From positions 75,186 through 139,185 of the forward strand of contig CACRXP010000429.1 of NCBI GenBank assembly GCA_902702965.1: a DNA stretch of 64,000 nt, read 5' to 3'. Under the pieces are notes generated by a model that had not been told where the DNA came from, searched no databases, and worked only from the letters and a program-made list of their open reading frames with translations. The number at the start of each line of letters is the position of its first letter. The first letter of the stretch is position 1. Source of the DNA: Spirometra erinaceieuropaei. Taxonomy: Eukaryota; Platyhelminthes; Cestoda; Diphyllobothriidea; Diphyllobothriidae. Made by a program: the position numbers and the translations under genes. This document shows, one piece after another, positions 10,730 to 23,300 of this stretch.

Positions 10730-11955
10730 TGTAAACTGCATGTTCTTGTTTGTCAGCGATAACCCATTAGTTGAAAAATACCCTAAGACACTACGCTTTA
10801 GTAATATCGCATAAGAAAAACTAAAGCCGAAGTAGAACTTGAAAAAAACGAAAATCTGTCGGACGAACTGAATGCTCCAGTAGAACATTACAAAAGGACA
10901 GGCTCCCTGTCATTCCCAGACGTCCTTGTAAGCAAGAAGAGCTGAATGCAGCATCCCAAAAAGCGTATATCGAAAGAACACCTGGTCTGCACAATATACA
11001 AACTTCTACAGTTTCGTATCCATTCAACAGAAACTTAATCTGGGCCGCTGTTTAGCGCCAAAGATTCAAAATATATGTTCGGCAGATAGCGTTAGTTAGG
11101 ACCTTAAAAGGATCCAAGATCTGCTTCGCGAGAACGAGTATCCTGACATATTTATTGTAAGGAATCTTGTCTAATGACCGGCAAGATCCATCGTACGACC
11201 GCCGAAAAGAAAACGCATTTTCTAAAACTCCCTATTCAAGGGTGCGCAGCGAGTGAACTCCGAGAAGGCGTCTTGACCGAGCCGTTTCACGGACCTTCCC
11301 GGAAGCAAGGGTTCAAGTTTTGCTTTCGACCAACCTCCTATGACGCCGAGAAGGTAAGGATAGGCTACCACCACAGACCACCTCCATGTGTATTTACTTG
11401 CTCCTGTGGAGCAGGCTCTATTGGTCGTACGAGTCGATGCCTACCCAAAAGCAAATTAAAACATCTGCCGGCGTGGCTGAGAAAGGGCGAAGTCAAGAGC
11501 AAACGCAGCTCCATCCTCGCACAGATGGTTGATTCTGGGCACCGTGTGGATCCGAACGAAGTCCTCCGTGTGAATTACAGGGTAACACCGAACTATCCTA
11601 AGCGACTGGATCAGCGCTTACTAGCAATAGCAGAGGCAACTGCCATCAGGCTACAGAGGCCGGTCATGTGCGCGCAAAGGAACCTCTTGCGAGCTCCGTG
11701 GGCAAGGATCGATTAACTGTATGCAGGTCTCCGCTCACCCGCCCCTTGTGATACTGCTCAGCATATACCTCACTGTCACTTACTACCTCCTCTCCCCCTC
11801 CCTCCTTATTCACACACCCGCTTGTATGAAAAGTCGAGACCTAATCGATTTCTTTTATCGCTCACAGTTTGTACCTCGCTTCCGCATAAATGTACCGGCC
11901 CGATAAGAATTTACCCAAAGCACGCGTATGCTCACCAAATGCTCATTTAAATTTT
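10730..11955 (+). mobile_element. Penelope-like element 4, 5'-truncated copy of the element-3 group
   Basis: Matches 5850-6905 of element 3 block for block: SFPDVLVS (about 10912-10935), a tail with DLLRENEYPDIFIV (about 11118-11160), YDAEKVRIGYHHRPPPC (about 11340-11390), the GIY-YIG domain and the same AT-rich 3' end. No left inverted repeat was found, unlike elements 2, 3, 6 and 8. The upstream part and the RT catalytic region are absent or unrecognisable. Confidence 0.8.
11174..11716 (+). pseudogene. PLE 4 linker plus GIY-YIG endonuclease, open 180 codons
   Basis: Open frame covering the linker (FKFCFRPTSYDAEKVRIGY, residues 47-65) and the endonuclease: CSCGAGSIGRTSRCL near residues 76-90, KHLPAWLRKGE, then SILAQMVDSGHRVDP, and a tail ending in ARID. 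The GIY motif is degraded to SIG. This copy lacks the upstream RT, so it is a fragment rather than a gene; the frame may simply be young. Confidence 0.75.
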
Positions 11956-12585
11956 AAAAACCGTTATTCGTCTACTAAAGTAAATTTAGTAGCGCATAAT
12001 TATGAACGCAAGTAACGCGTCTTTCACCAAATCGTGAAAGCAGGCGGTGGTATCGGACACAGTCTCAGGCCTGCCAACCACGAAATATTAGAATTGCACG
12101 CCTGGAGGTGATACTCATTTCTGAGGTGGACTGTCTGCCAAACATTGCTTACTTTTAACTACAATAAGCTGTTCTCATCTGCAACTTCCGAGATTTGTAA
12201 AAAACAGATTTATTTAATCGTTCCTGTACCTGTGGCCAGGTAATTTGTTCCTCCTACAAAGCTACAAGGCATACGGGTTGTGCTGCTGGGGTGAAAAAGT
12301 AGAAATGCCATTTTAGCAAATGTTTTAAATTAGAGAAAAATTTCGTAGATGCCTGGAATATGACCGGCTGAATAACTCAATCCTGCACGGTAAGTAAGCT
12401 TAAGTCTCGGTCAAATGTTATTTGAGTAATTGAGGATCTGTAAAAGTTCTCTGAAAAATTCGACGCTTTTCGGGAGGATGATTAGAAGTAGACTCTTGTC
12501 CGTCTGACGTTTCTGCATAGGGGGTATCAAACAATGTCACCAGGGAGAAAACGCTAGCAGCACATTCTGTTTTTACAACTTCAGA
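11956..12585. other. No gene seen
   Basis: AT-rich sequence with no recognisable coding or repeat structure apart from its proximity to the 3' end of PLE 4. Confidence 0.4.
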
Positions 12586-12589
12586 TACT

Positions 12590-12860
12590 ATTGTAGAGGG
12601 AGCTCACCGGTCACATTGCGGGACTTACTCGTCCCGTTGTGCCTTAGGTCCCGGTCAAGACTCTCCCGGGCAGCCAGACAACGACTATAAACACGTGAAG
12701 AATGCAATGACCGACAAAGATAAGGGACAACAGAATGATCATTTCAAGTTCAACTGCCGCCAACGGCCAACCATGCCAAACCGCCTGTTTTCAACCCTAC
12801 AGTTCGAGTCCGCGTTCGATTGGTTAGAAGCCTAACGCTGGCCAATGATCGTTGATTAAC
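12590..12860 (+). repeat. SINE-like dispersed repeat, copy 1
   Basis: Carries the family order seen elsewhere: gagctcaccgg, actcgtcccgttgtgcctta, cagccagacaacg, gaccgacaaagataaggg, and a terminal part with cgagtccgcgttcgattgg that corresponds to the tRNA-like segment of the copy at 37.5 kb. Similar pieces lie at about 37487-37800, 38090-38285, 45660-45815, 47815-48010 and 53295-53400. No coding capacity. Confidence 0.65.
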
Positions 12861-13930
12861 CACAAATGACCATTCTAGTCTCCCTGGATTTGGTCGGTAA
12901 TCGCATTCAGCATCCATTTACTTATAAGAAATAGGGGTCTTCACATACATTGACGATGGTCGAAATTGCTGCGAAGACTACACACTCACCTTCGCTCGTG
13001 TCACCAGTCACATAAGTTGGCTCGTATGCTGTGCTGTTGAGGCAGTGTTCACCCGCGAGCTGCTCACGTAAAGTGTCTCTCTTGAAGGTTTCAACTTTAT
13101 TAAACGACGCTCTAACAAGTCGGATTATTTCTATGCGTCTACGTAGTTAGGCGTCCGCAGAAATGAACTATAACATTCAAGTTCAAATTTTTAAACAACG
13201 GTTTTGGTTTTTGGCCATTAATCTTGCGTTGCTTGAACGACTTTAAGATGTCCGACCACCTAGTTTTATCTGAATATGGACACGGCATGTGAGGAACTGA
13301 GATCGTATGCTAGAGTTATGGAAAATCATGGTGGATCCCGACGATTATTTTGTAAAATCTGCCCTCGTTCCAGTGGAGAGGCCAGACGCCTACTTGTTGG
13401 ACTCACCAGTCATCAGTCGGGCGGTGCTGTCAGAGGATGAACGTGCCCAACCGCTTTGAGAAAATGGGGTGTGAACAGAAGTCCGCATCACTTTACTGAG
13501 TAGACACTATTTAATCGGCGCATGGTATACGGCGAACCCTAATAGCCGACGGCAGAACACTGCATCATCAAAAGACAAGGTTTGCGGGGATCTAACGAAG
13601 TCATCAGTGACAGAATACGACGCCGAAATTGGTGTAAGACTAATTCGGTCCGCTCACGGTATTTTCAGCGGTGTTGACCGCCTTCATCATGTTGGCACTG
13701 CCGCAAAACACTCGAATTTTTTCCTTGGTCATCCGTTTTGGATCTTTCCACTTCATCGTACGCCTTCATCAAGACGCCTAATTCAGTGGTTTCTGGTCAT
13801 GGCGAATGCCTAGTTTCTGGTCCTCTCGAACTCAAATGACATTGTAGCGACTAAGCGTAGAGAGTAAGTATTCTGAGCGCTACAATTATCAAGTCAAATC
13901 CCAGATTGGAAGGAAAAAACAAAAGGCGCC
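12861..13930. other. No gene seen
   Basis: Ordinary mixed-composition sequence; no motif, repeat or splice-bounded open frame that I can support. Confidence 0.4.
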
Positions 13931-14960
13931 AATCCGAGGGGTTTATAGTGCACAGAACACGGAGTTGTCCTGTCAGGCGGCAGTGGCCACATGCGAAGCC
14001 AGGGCTGGTGTTTACTGCGTCCAGTCATGCCCGAGAGACCCGGAGATAGTGGTGTCAGTGGCTTTTGTAGACTCTTGGGCCAAGCTGAAGTGGTGTCCAG
14101 TCAGAGTATGTTGCATTTGCCGAGGGATGGTGTCCCAGTGGCCTAGGTTGCGGTTGCAGGGGGTTGCGCGTTCAAGTGGCGCATGGGCAGCTGCGGCTGT
14201 GCGGACGCAGGTATGCCCGAGCTGTCGGTCATGGTGTGACTTCGGGTCAGCACGTCTAGAACGGCTCACTGTAAAGGGGTGAATGACCTTGAGGCAGCGA
14301 GGTGTTGAACAATGACGCCAGACCGGTCATGGTGGCTGGCCGCCACAAGATCATTCAGCTGCTCACGATCACCCTATCCGCTTTCAGGCGTTTGTTTGAC
14401 CTCCTGACAGATGCCGTCCGTGATTTTGATCAAATGAAGGCTACCTTTGTAAACGTCACCCATCTGACTCAAACTGTTCCCTCAAAGCCAGCGTCCACGA
14501 TGTTGCGGTCGGCGCGCCTCTTCGATGACCTCTCTCATGACAGGCCATATTCCTGGCTTTATTTGAACGTTATCTTGTGGTAAATCCTGCAACTGCACAC
14601 TTAAACGGGAGCTTACGTCATCCTTCTTAATTTTGAGGTAGTTCATTGAGGCTGAATAGCTCACGAACTTCCGAACCGCAGACCCGTTTGCACGGCTGTC
14701 CATTCTCACTCTGATTAACGCGACACCGCGAGACTCACCAACTGGAATACGATTTCCAAGTGACATCTGATATCCGCCACATCGACGGCTTATAGGATGG
14801 CTGGTTGTGGTGCTGTAGAGGTTCTCGATCGCGACCTTCGTTCCAGTCCCCCGCCAACATCTCTCATATGGATGCCGAGCGATGAGGAGTCGGTTCGTCC
14901 CTGACAACGATGTAGTTAACGATCTTACACTGTTGACGTTCCTCTGACCACATGACAGCA
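13931..14960. other. GC-rich block with overlapping open frames of unknown origin
   Basis: 13960-14290 is strikingly GC-rich for this window and open on both strands. 14482-14961 (minus) is open for 159 codons and 14302-14583 (plus) for 93. I recognise no domain in any of them. The block sits just upstream of a PLE fragment, so it may be decayed transposon sequence. The 159-codon frame is the longest unexplained one in this part of the window, but it has no splice or promoter context that I can see. Confidence 0.3.
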
Positions 14961-15059
14961 TAGTCCTTTAGTAAAGTTTAACTCCTTCTGAGCACATTTT
15001 CGTGCCCAGTTTGATGGGTTGAGCCTATCCTAGCATAGCGCTTGAGGGCGGCTTACAGC

Positions 15060-15142
15060 TTCCGAAATGTTCTTGACATACTGAAGCGATCGCGTATCCC
15101 AAAGTTTGGCGAGCACTTCCGTATGTCAAGAACGTTTCGGAT
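15060..15142. repeat. Inverted repeat at the start of PLE 7b
   Basis: 15060-15081 and 15121-15142 are near-perfect reverse complements (ccgaaatgttcttgacatac against gtatgtcaagaacgtttcgg, one mismatch in the core). Both arms translate to the PLE linker motif YVKN, followed by ISEA or VSDA, one on each strand. The palindrome is therefore formed by two head-to-head PLE fragments rather than by a regulatory site. Confidence 0.7.
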
Positions 15143-16230
15143 GCTGTCGGCCGCTGTTGGAGTTGCACACTGACCGGAGGTGACCATCATGCGTCAGGTA
15201 ATGAAATCGAAAGACGCGCTGCTACGGTAAGCAACGGCTGCAGTCGTTTATCCGATGCCGTGCAGTTGCGGACAAAGCAACTACGTCGCAGAAACTAAAA
15301 GACAACTCAGAACGCGAATGACCGAACACGCTGCAGCTGTGCGGAGAAATCACGCCAGCTATCAAGTTGCGGCCCATTCGACGGGTTCCGGCCACACATT
15401 CAAATTTGACGAGGCCGAAATTCTCGCAACAGGTGACAACCGCGTGAGCTGGGAGCTGCTTGAGTCATGGTTCACATGCCCACTAGTTCACTAATAATTG
15501 CAAAGACCTTCCCCTTCCATATTCGGTGCTGAGACTTCGCCTAGGCGGAGTATTTATCAACGCGTGGAGCGCATAGGTGAATGCTCTGCTCAACGCCAGG
15601 GTCGGTGGGTGAAATAGTCGAGCAATCATTACACCATTATCCAACACAGGTGATGCAAGTTTAGCAATTAACGACGCGAATGTCGGCCATCAAATAATCA
15701 TCACACCAATTGCGACAATCACTGATGAATGGGGAGAGCCGTGAATATTCATAGGCATGTGATAGCATGGCGACTGCATTCTATAGATACGGCAGCCCCT
15801 TATGCATGAAACACCCGTATCTGCTTTTGGCCCTGATGATAGCCTCGAGCAAGAACCCGAAACGTCAGGCGAACAAAAGCTCTTGTCCCACCGATCTTTT
15901 CTCCCTCTTCATAAGAGTACAGAGCCCACGACGTCGCGTGTAAGTACGACTCATGTCTTGCGATCACCGACCAGAACATGAGCAATAATTAGCTGATGAC
16001 GTTCCATTTCCGGAGATCGAAGACTTTCTAGTCAAATAATCTCTTTTGATCTGACTTAAAAGCATTTGTGCATTCGTACAGGTATATATATACATAACAT
16101 AAGAGTTCGACCGTCGATTTCGACGATGTGAGCCGCCTTCTCAAAAGCAGGGTGAGGATGGAGACAGTTTCGTGTGACTTCTTTTTTAGTGATGGAAGGC
16201 TTACGTCCCATCTACTGTATTATCTCCTCT
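15115..16230 (+). mobile_element. Penelope-like element 7b, 3' part with long 3' tail
   Basis: Second copy of the 7960-9020 sequence. The linker (PYVKNVSDAVG at about 15118-15150) is followed by a GIY-YIG domain open at 15255-15494 and then about 730 bases of shared non-coding tail ending near 16230 (shared blocks: ctgagacttcgcc, aggcgaacaaa, catgtcttgcgatcaccg, ggagatcgaagac). The RT is not present. An inverted PLE fragment abuts its left end. Confidence 0.78.
15255..15494 (+). pseudogene. PLE 7b GIY-YIG endonuclease, open 79 codons
   Basis: Starts MPCSCGQSNYVAETKRQLRTRMTEH: the Cys pair, the NYVAET core in place of the usual NYVGET, the following Arg, and the TEH motif. VAAHSTGSGHTFKFDEAEILA comes next, then ELLESW near residue 74, matching the conserved EAW region. 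A Gly to Ala change in the YVG core is likely damaging. The frame upstream toward the linker has stops. Confidence 0.75.
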
Positions 16231-18710
16231 GTACCTTGGGCTATATGTTATAGCAAAGAAGCGTGGCGGTTGGATAGGTCATAGTTGGCTGGATGTGTGA
16301 CTAGATCATCTGAGACGACGTAAATCCACTAGAAGGTGCACTTGATCGCCTGGGTATCTCTTGGTGTGAGACAGCGGTCAACGGTAACAGCCACAGTTCC
16401 CTGGAATAATTCCAACGATTTCGAACGACCAAACGCCCTTATTTACGGATGTTGTATCTCGAAGCTCTGAAGCAATCTATCGACAACCATGATAACACCA
16501 ACGACTTCTTCCGCCAATCAACCGGACTGCTGTATTCTTAGTTTGAGTGGCATATATTGTCCACACTTATTGGGTCTTCCATTTATAAGCGCATTTGTTG
16601 CGCTTATTTCTCACTTTGCAGACTTGGATTTCGCACTTCATAATAATAGTCTAGCCAAATTATTCAGAATGTTAGAGCCCATTTACGAAACGAATGAACT
16701 GAGAAAGGGCGCAGATGCTGGCTCAAAATGCAGAACCGGCGGTAAATGCGAAATCTTGTTAAATAGCATGAATTGGATCATGTTGAGAAATAGGTGACAT
16801 GATTCGGAACTTTTTAATGCGCTGTTTCTTCAAGTGCCCTTTATGATGACACGACACTGTTAACAAAAATATTTTGCCAAAATATACTTCAGATTTTTAG
16901 CCATGCGTTGTGTAACAAATCAAATAGGGCCATTCTTTGTTACCCGTAACACAAAGAGAGTTGTTTACGACACTTCAGTCTGGCTTTGTCGCCCAAGGCT
17001 GCACCCTCCAAAGATTTATTTTTTTCTTTGCAAGACATCATCTACATGCCTGTCTAACGAATTCCAGGAGGGCATGAACAGAGGTGCTGGACACAACCCA
17101 AAAATATTTCCATTGAGAACTCCAACCACGCAGTACACTCGCAGTTTTTTTCCAAATTCGACCCGCTGAATCGATCATTTCATATTGCAGTCTAAATGAC
17201 GGTAGTGCCCTATCGACTTCAAACCCCGAATTGCCTACACAAGGTTTTGCAGCTTGAAAAAACTAGGGAATAAGTTTTACCTTGCAGAGTCCGTTTGGAA
17301 GTATATTGATGATGCTATTATTGATGCAGTTAATCTCGTCCCTATCCTTACTCCTAATGCGGATACACCATCAATAGGAATACGTTTTGATAGTACTGGT
17401 TCCGTTATTTTAGGATATTTATTATCCGCTTCCGCCTCGTTTATGTCTGTCCAGTCTTGGTTTAGTAACGCATCCGTTTTAGTTATATTTTTGTCATTAG
17501 TAGCTATAAATAAGAAGACGGGGCCACTGTTCGCTTTCCGGCTCCAAGCGAGTTTGTGACTGAACATTTACGACTCCTTGGATGAGCCGTCAATACCCTG
17601 CATTTTAGATAAGAATCTGATGAAACGTACTTCCGCACCCCCTAATAGTGTTCAACCCGCAATGCAATAGATCAAAGAATTTGGGCAAGTAACGCAAGAG
17701 AGATAAAACCTGTACTTTACATAGTGGCACTCTGAAGGCATTCAAGTCAACGTTTTTACATACTAAACCACTCAGTAGAAAATTGGTTTGCATAGAGGAG
17801 GAAGTAGAAATTCCACGAATTTGTATAGTTAAAACCGAATTTTCCTATTGAAGTTTATTAGGTATCTGAGCCTTCAGTCTGCTCTAATTGACTCTTTTTA
17901 CCACAAATATCAATTGGAGGTATTTGGTTTCCAAAAACAAAACTTTCCGTTTACTATTATACATGCCAAACTTTCGTGGACCTGTCCTGCTTAATTTGTC
18001 CGTATCGACTGCAGTGTGATTATTCCAATGAGTGCATGCGAGCTTTAAATCGGTCGCATTAGTAGCAGGGAGAATTCCTGGAACTGCTAATAAAGCGGCT
18101 TTTTTGAAGTTACGATTTAAAGCCACCATGAACGCGAACGCATCTCACGATTTCGCGATTTATTTGGTGGGCTGCATTAGCCAAGGTCTAATTAAGGTCA
18201 GGCGAAAAGGCACCGCGGGAACTGAAGTAAGAGGTTCGTATATCCTCACTCTTCTATATGTGCCCAAAAAAGCTCGAATGAACAACAGGTTTTGCATTGA
18301 TGTTAAGATGGTGGAAAATGCAGTATGTCACCGATATGTCACCAGAAATCGTGTGTGCTCGTGTATCATGATTTGCTAGATTACACTCATAGTTCTAAAA
18401 TGTTCACTCATTGGCTGCCTCTAGTTTCCACTTGTCTGTATCAATGGCGATAGGAGCCCTAGTAATTCACTGTAAGTAACGACTAAGCCTGATTTGAGAT
18501 TAATTTAGCTGGACTGTCAGTGCCCCACCCAAGAGTATGACGAATTGTTATCTAAAACTGTTTTCACAACTCGACACCTATTACTGACAAAGTCGCATGA
18601 AGAAATAACGTATCTCATGTTTTCCCCGTTTATACAATTCAACCTACGCAAGTTTTCTGACAGTAACATATTTGAAAATGGTCGCAAGCTGGCAATGGCC
18701 ATGTGCTATA
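16231..18710. other. AT-rich DNA, no gene seen
   Basis: No gene, RNA or repeat I can support. The open frames at 16489-16797, 17254-17567 and 18032-18379 are short, unsupported by motifs, and of a length expected by chance in AT-rich DNA. Confidence 0.45.
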
Positions 18711-18712
18711 TA

Positions 18713-19688
18713 CAGTGCGTGACCTATCTCATGAAATTTTGGCTGAAATTCTGAAATGCGTTTTCGATAAGGAAGGATTACTTGGTCGCGGTTGTGATAC
18801 TGATTATCTTAAGACATACTCTTATAACATTTTGGACTCGGCAGGATGTCGGCTTTTAAATTCACTTCTATTTAATCTCCTGCCGAAAGCGTGCTCGGTA
18901 AAAAATGACTACTCAAGTAGCATGCGTTTTTCCCATTGATTTTCGATGGTTTTGAAAATTCGACTATATCTTATAGAAACCACAAACAAAAATTTGCTTT
19001 CTTTTGGTCAAACAATATAGAATCACGTCTTTATATTTTATACTTAAGGTAGGAGTATAATTAGGTTTTTAAAAAGTTTCCAATTAGGAGACTTTTTAAG
19101 ACCGCGATATGTCAATTAAATACCTGACCGTTTACCATTGCTCTTCATGAAATATACAACATGGTCCGCATCCATTGCAAAATTTTATGTATGATATCTC
19201 TTTAATGACATAGAAAAATATGTGATTTTCTTTACGCGGAACGCATGCACCTTGTAGAGGGAAATCACTAAGCGCTAAGGCAACGAATGATCAGGTTCCA
19301 AATTATTCGGCAATTAGAAAACTTTTTTAAAACCTAATTATATTCCTGACTTAAGTATAACATATAAAAAAGACGTGATTCTCTATTGATTGACTAAAAG
19401 AAAGCATATTTTTGTTTGTGGTTTCTATAAAATATATTTGAATTTCAAAGACCATCGAAAATCAATGGTAAAAATGCATGCTACTTAAGTAGTCGTATTT
19501 TACCGAGTACGCTTTCTACAGGAGATTGAAAAGAAGTACATTTAAAAGCCGACATCATGCCGAGTCAAAAATGTTATAAGAGTATGCCTTACGATAATCA
19601 GTATCACAACCGCGACCAAGTAATCCTTCCTAATCGAAAACGCATTTCAGAATTTCAGCCAACATTTCATGAGATAGGTCACGCACTG
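18713..19688. mobile_element. Foldback MITE, copy A (TA-flanked, mariner-like ends)
   Basis: A 976-bp element, nearly a perfect palindrome: the left half (cagtgcgtgacctatctc onward) is the reverse complement of the right half (ending gagataggtcacgcactg). It is bordered by TA on both sides (18711-18712 and 19689-19690), the duplication made by Tc1/mariner transposases, and the CAGT ends fit that superfamily. It has no coding capacity, so it would have moved using a transposase from elsewhere. The arms contain AT-rich blocks and ggaaggatta and agcatgcattttt motifs that recur in copies B and C. Confidence 0.85.
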
Positions 19689-19841
19689 TACATATAGCAC
19701 ATAAAGATGGAACTAGAAACACTGATCCTCATAAACTGGATAAAGACTCGGTGGATAACTGTGTATATCAGGTCGTTAGACTGGAATTCCGAATTTCCAG
19801 CAATCTTTACTGCAGCAACGATTGGGCCGTCCGACAGACTC

Positions 19842-20304
19842 TGTTATGACCCGAACGGAAGGTAGGACAGGAAGAGAGCCGGTTCGGAGGACAAGCACTT
19901 TATTGGAACTTGCGGACAGGAGGGGGTTACAACTCGTAAGAAAGCTGTGCTATTAATATTGGCTCCCGTGCGTTCTGGACCATTCCGTTCAATAACGTGC
20001 CAGCCGCTGAGGTCGTTCTAGAATGTTCCTGCCTCTAGCGTGCCGGTCGCTGATTGGCCACCGCGTGCGCGATAGCCCCTCCCCCGCGGAAACGTCTGGA
20101 ATGTTCGGCCATCCATTGATTGGACCGCACACGTGAGCAAAGCCACCACGCATGCTCGGCGCGCCGGTCGGTCGTCTAACTTCACGCGTGACTCACGTCG
20201 CCGGCTCGGTCCCCTGTTTAGCGCCTTAGGCCGTGGCTCTACGCCGCTTTCACTCTCAATAACAGACTCAAATAAAAAATGATCTTTACACATCCAGAGT
20301 AACA
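19842..20304 (+). repeat. Candidate solo LTR (463 bp)
   Basis: Begins TGTTA and ends TAACA, the inverted TG...CA termini of retroelement LTRs. It is GC-rich relative to its surroundings, holds two attgg boxes (inverted CCAAT) at about 20053 and 20119, and has an aataaa near its 3' end (about 20272). I found no second copy in the window and no primer-binding site or pol after it, so at most it is a solo LTR. No target duplication is evident at the chosen borders, which lowers confidence. Confidence 0.4.
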
Positions 20305-23300
20305 TATCGACTGACTCAGTAAAATGGTTTTAAGTAGACAATGCAATCATTGACTATGCGACCCCGCACACGTAGTACCTCTACCCACTGAATAATTAGA
20401 TCGGTGTGTAACTTAACTGGCAAGGCAAGAACAAATAATCTGCTACTTGCAGAGCAGTGTGCGTTAAAATGTTCCAACCAATTAATCGATATCTCCCAGA
20501 GCATGAGGAACAATCGGCAAAATTCAGAATCACAATAGCCATCGTTGAAATTTAACGAATATCAACAACAGACAACGACCGAGCAAACCGATCCAATAAT
20601 TTCTCCCCAACCAATTTTACTGTAGAGAGAGACGCATCTCAAACGCAGGTGAGTTAACAGCGATTGCCTTATTTGATTACTGGACTGCCTTAAGGTATAT
20701 TCTGAAAGGGAGAACTAAAAGCATGGGCACAATCCATTTATGTATTTTGACACGATTCTCATTTTTAAGGTATTCACACCAACATACTCACGGAAAATTT
20801 GACCTAACATTCGCAATAACTCCAGTCATGTTAAAAATCAGAGATCGATCAGTCAGTCAATAAAACTTACGTGTTCATAGAGCTTCAGTAATCGGAAAAA
20901 TTCTCGAAAAAACACAAATCATAACGTGATCTTAGGCTATTGTTCAGGTCTGATGCAATCCAATTCTAGCCGGCCTCCGTCTCTGTTAACACACCATCCA
21001 CTCGTGATCATTGGAATCAGACCACCAACAAAACTCTTGAACAATATTCAGAGCATAGATCTTTTGCTGAGGAATGACCGTCATCTGATCTCACATATTT
21101 CGAGTCTGTTTCCAACGGCATTTTTAACACCGACCGACATCTACATGCTGAATGCCAATACAGAAATAATGACCGCTGATCCGGTGCTTATTATTTTATA
21201 TCACAAGAGGAGGTAAAAAAGATGTTACTAGTAGTTTTGTTCTATTGCTGTGCGGTCAAATACGGCACAATTACTCTTTTGACTGTCCAAAGAGCACAAT
21301 TTGTCACGGACACTGGGGTACCGACCGTCAGGTAAGCAGCAAGCAGGGACTAGCATCTGATCTAGGGTTCTAAACGCGGTTAGTGCACAAGCGAGAGTTT
21401 AATAATTTATTAGCCCCACCGCTGGCAGGGCAAGTTGTCCACAGCTTTGGGAAATTGCATGCATATTTTTTTTAAAAATGGGTCTAACATAGATTGAACT
21501 TGTAATGAGACGCTCCAATGATTTTCTACGAAGGCCGTTATCCAATTTTCTCAACAGTAACAATCATACCTTAGATTACTTGCCAAATACCAACCGCATA
21601 CGATCTCCAGCGCGTATTTCTTTTTCAGTTAGGCCTTCGTTTCTAGAAATATGATTTGACAACGTTTCCTGCAAACAAATAATGTTGAAACCAAGGAAGT
21701 GTGGAATAACTCCTGTTCTTCTTGATTTTTTACAAATGCGGTCTTCTAAATGGTTGCCGGATTGTAAAGATTGCGAACGCAAATTCTTAGCATATGTACT
21801 ATATATAATTTACTATTTCAGGGAAATATCTTAGGTCCACATCGTTCCCCATACGCTTACCGGACATGTCATTTCTATGAAATTAGTATGCATATATTTG
21901 TACATTGAGAACCAAAATGAGCAGTTGAAAATGACAAATTTACTGCATCACACTGCATAGGAAAAGTAAGGCAGAGCTCGAGGATACAGGTGCGTCAACT
22001 ACGCCGGCGAGATAATAAATATTTTAATTTACAACGTCCTAAGGGCACACTGGTCCCTCAATGCATTTTTCCTATTCTTAATTCACATCCTTTTGTTCAT
22101 TTAACGACTCAAGTACGTATTAGAAAATACTTCAAACAGCCATGAGATCAAACAAATGCTATTACCAACGAAGTCAAATTCCTATCGAGATATAAACTGA
22201 ATTCCATTCAGAGCCCAGAATCAGGCCAGTTTACTTCGGAGGTTCAAATCTGTCAGCTCACAGGTCCATAATTGTCAACTCCAAATATACCCAACTCACG
22301 TTCCTACAGGCCGTGATAGGACATAAGCAACATCAGCCCTTCATCACGTTTGTGAATTCTTGTTGCGACATTATCCAATTGCTGTGTAACCGAGCATACA
22401 GTTTTTTAAATTAAATCATGCCTTGTGGAGTTTTGGTTATACTAAAACTTAAATCAAAAATCTAGCATAGGTAAGAGAGTTTACTTTCCAGTTTTACCGA
22501 GCGTTAACTGATCGACGTCCATTTCACGCGGAGCATGCTGTATGGAAGAATACTTTTCTGTTTATCGCGAGTCAGCTTTTTTTATGAAGCCTCACTGTTG
22601 TAAGCTGGGTAACTTCGGCTGGCCGTTGAGCCAAGAAGGGCAATTCATGACATATAATGAATTCAGCCTGCACATCTGACATACTGAGTGACGAAGAACC
22701 ATAACGCTCCAGCATTTTACAACTTGCTTTATCTTTTCATACGCGCCCTCTCACACTTTTGGAACTCATTTCAAATAATGCATGAACACGAGAGATGCAG
22801 CATTCTTCAATCAAAAAGATATTATTACAGAGTTTCCTACAAAATATTAGTAATAAAACCGCAAAATCTTTGAGTAATTTTGTCTTCTATATATTCGTAA
22901 AACGACCCAGGGCATTTTAAGGACGAACTGCAATTTCCGATATGCTAGGACCAGTGCAGTACTTCAGGTGTCCCCACTACGTCGCCTGGTAGTCTTTATG
23001 GCATGATTTGATATCTATATAAACGTCTGGAAAATCGTTGTTACAACCTGAGGATCTCTTTATCGCATATGCAGAGGATAAGCAAGAGGAAAATCAAGAC
23101 TATAGGTGCGTCCACCACACGAGGAGATTAAAGCATAATGACTGCAGTTCAGATGGCATTGAAATATATGTCTTAATGTTGCCCTTCTTCTTGCGTTTCG
23201 TGTTCCCAACCCACATACGTGCGTTTTTGGTCTTCGAAGGTAGGCGATTCCACGATTGTTTTAATAAAACATAATGGACCTGATGTATTGCAGTATCAGT

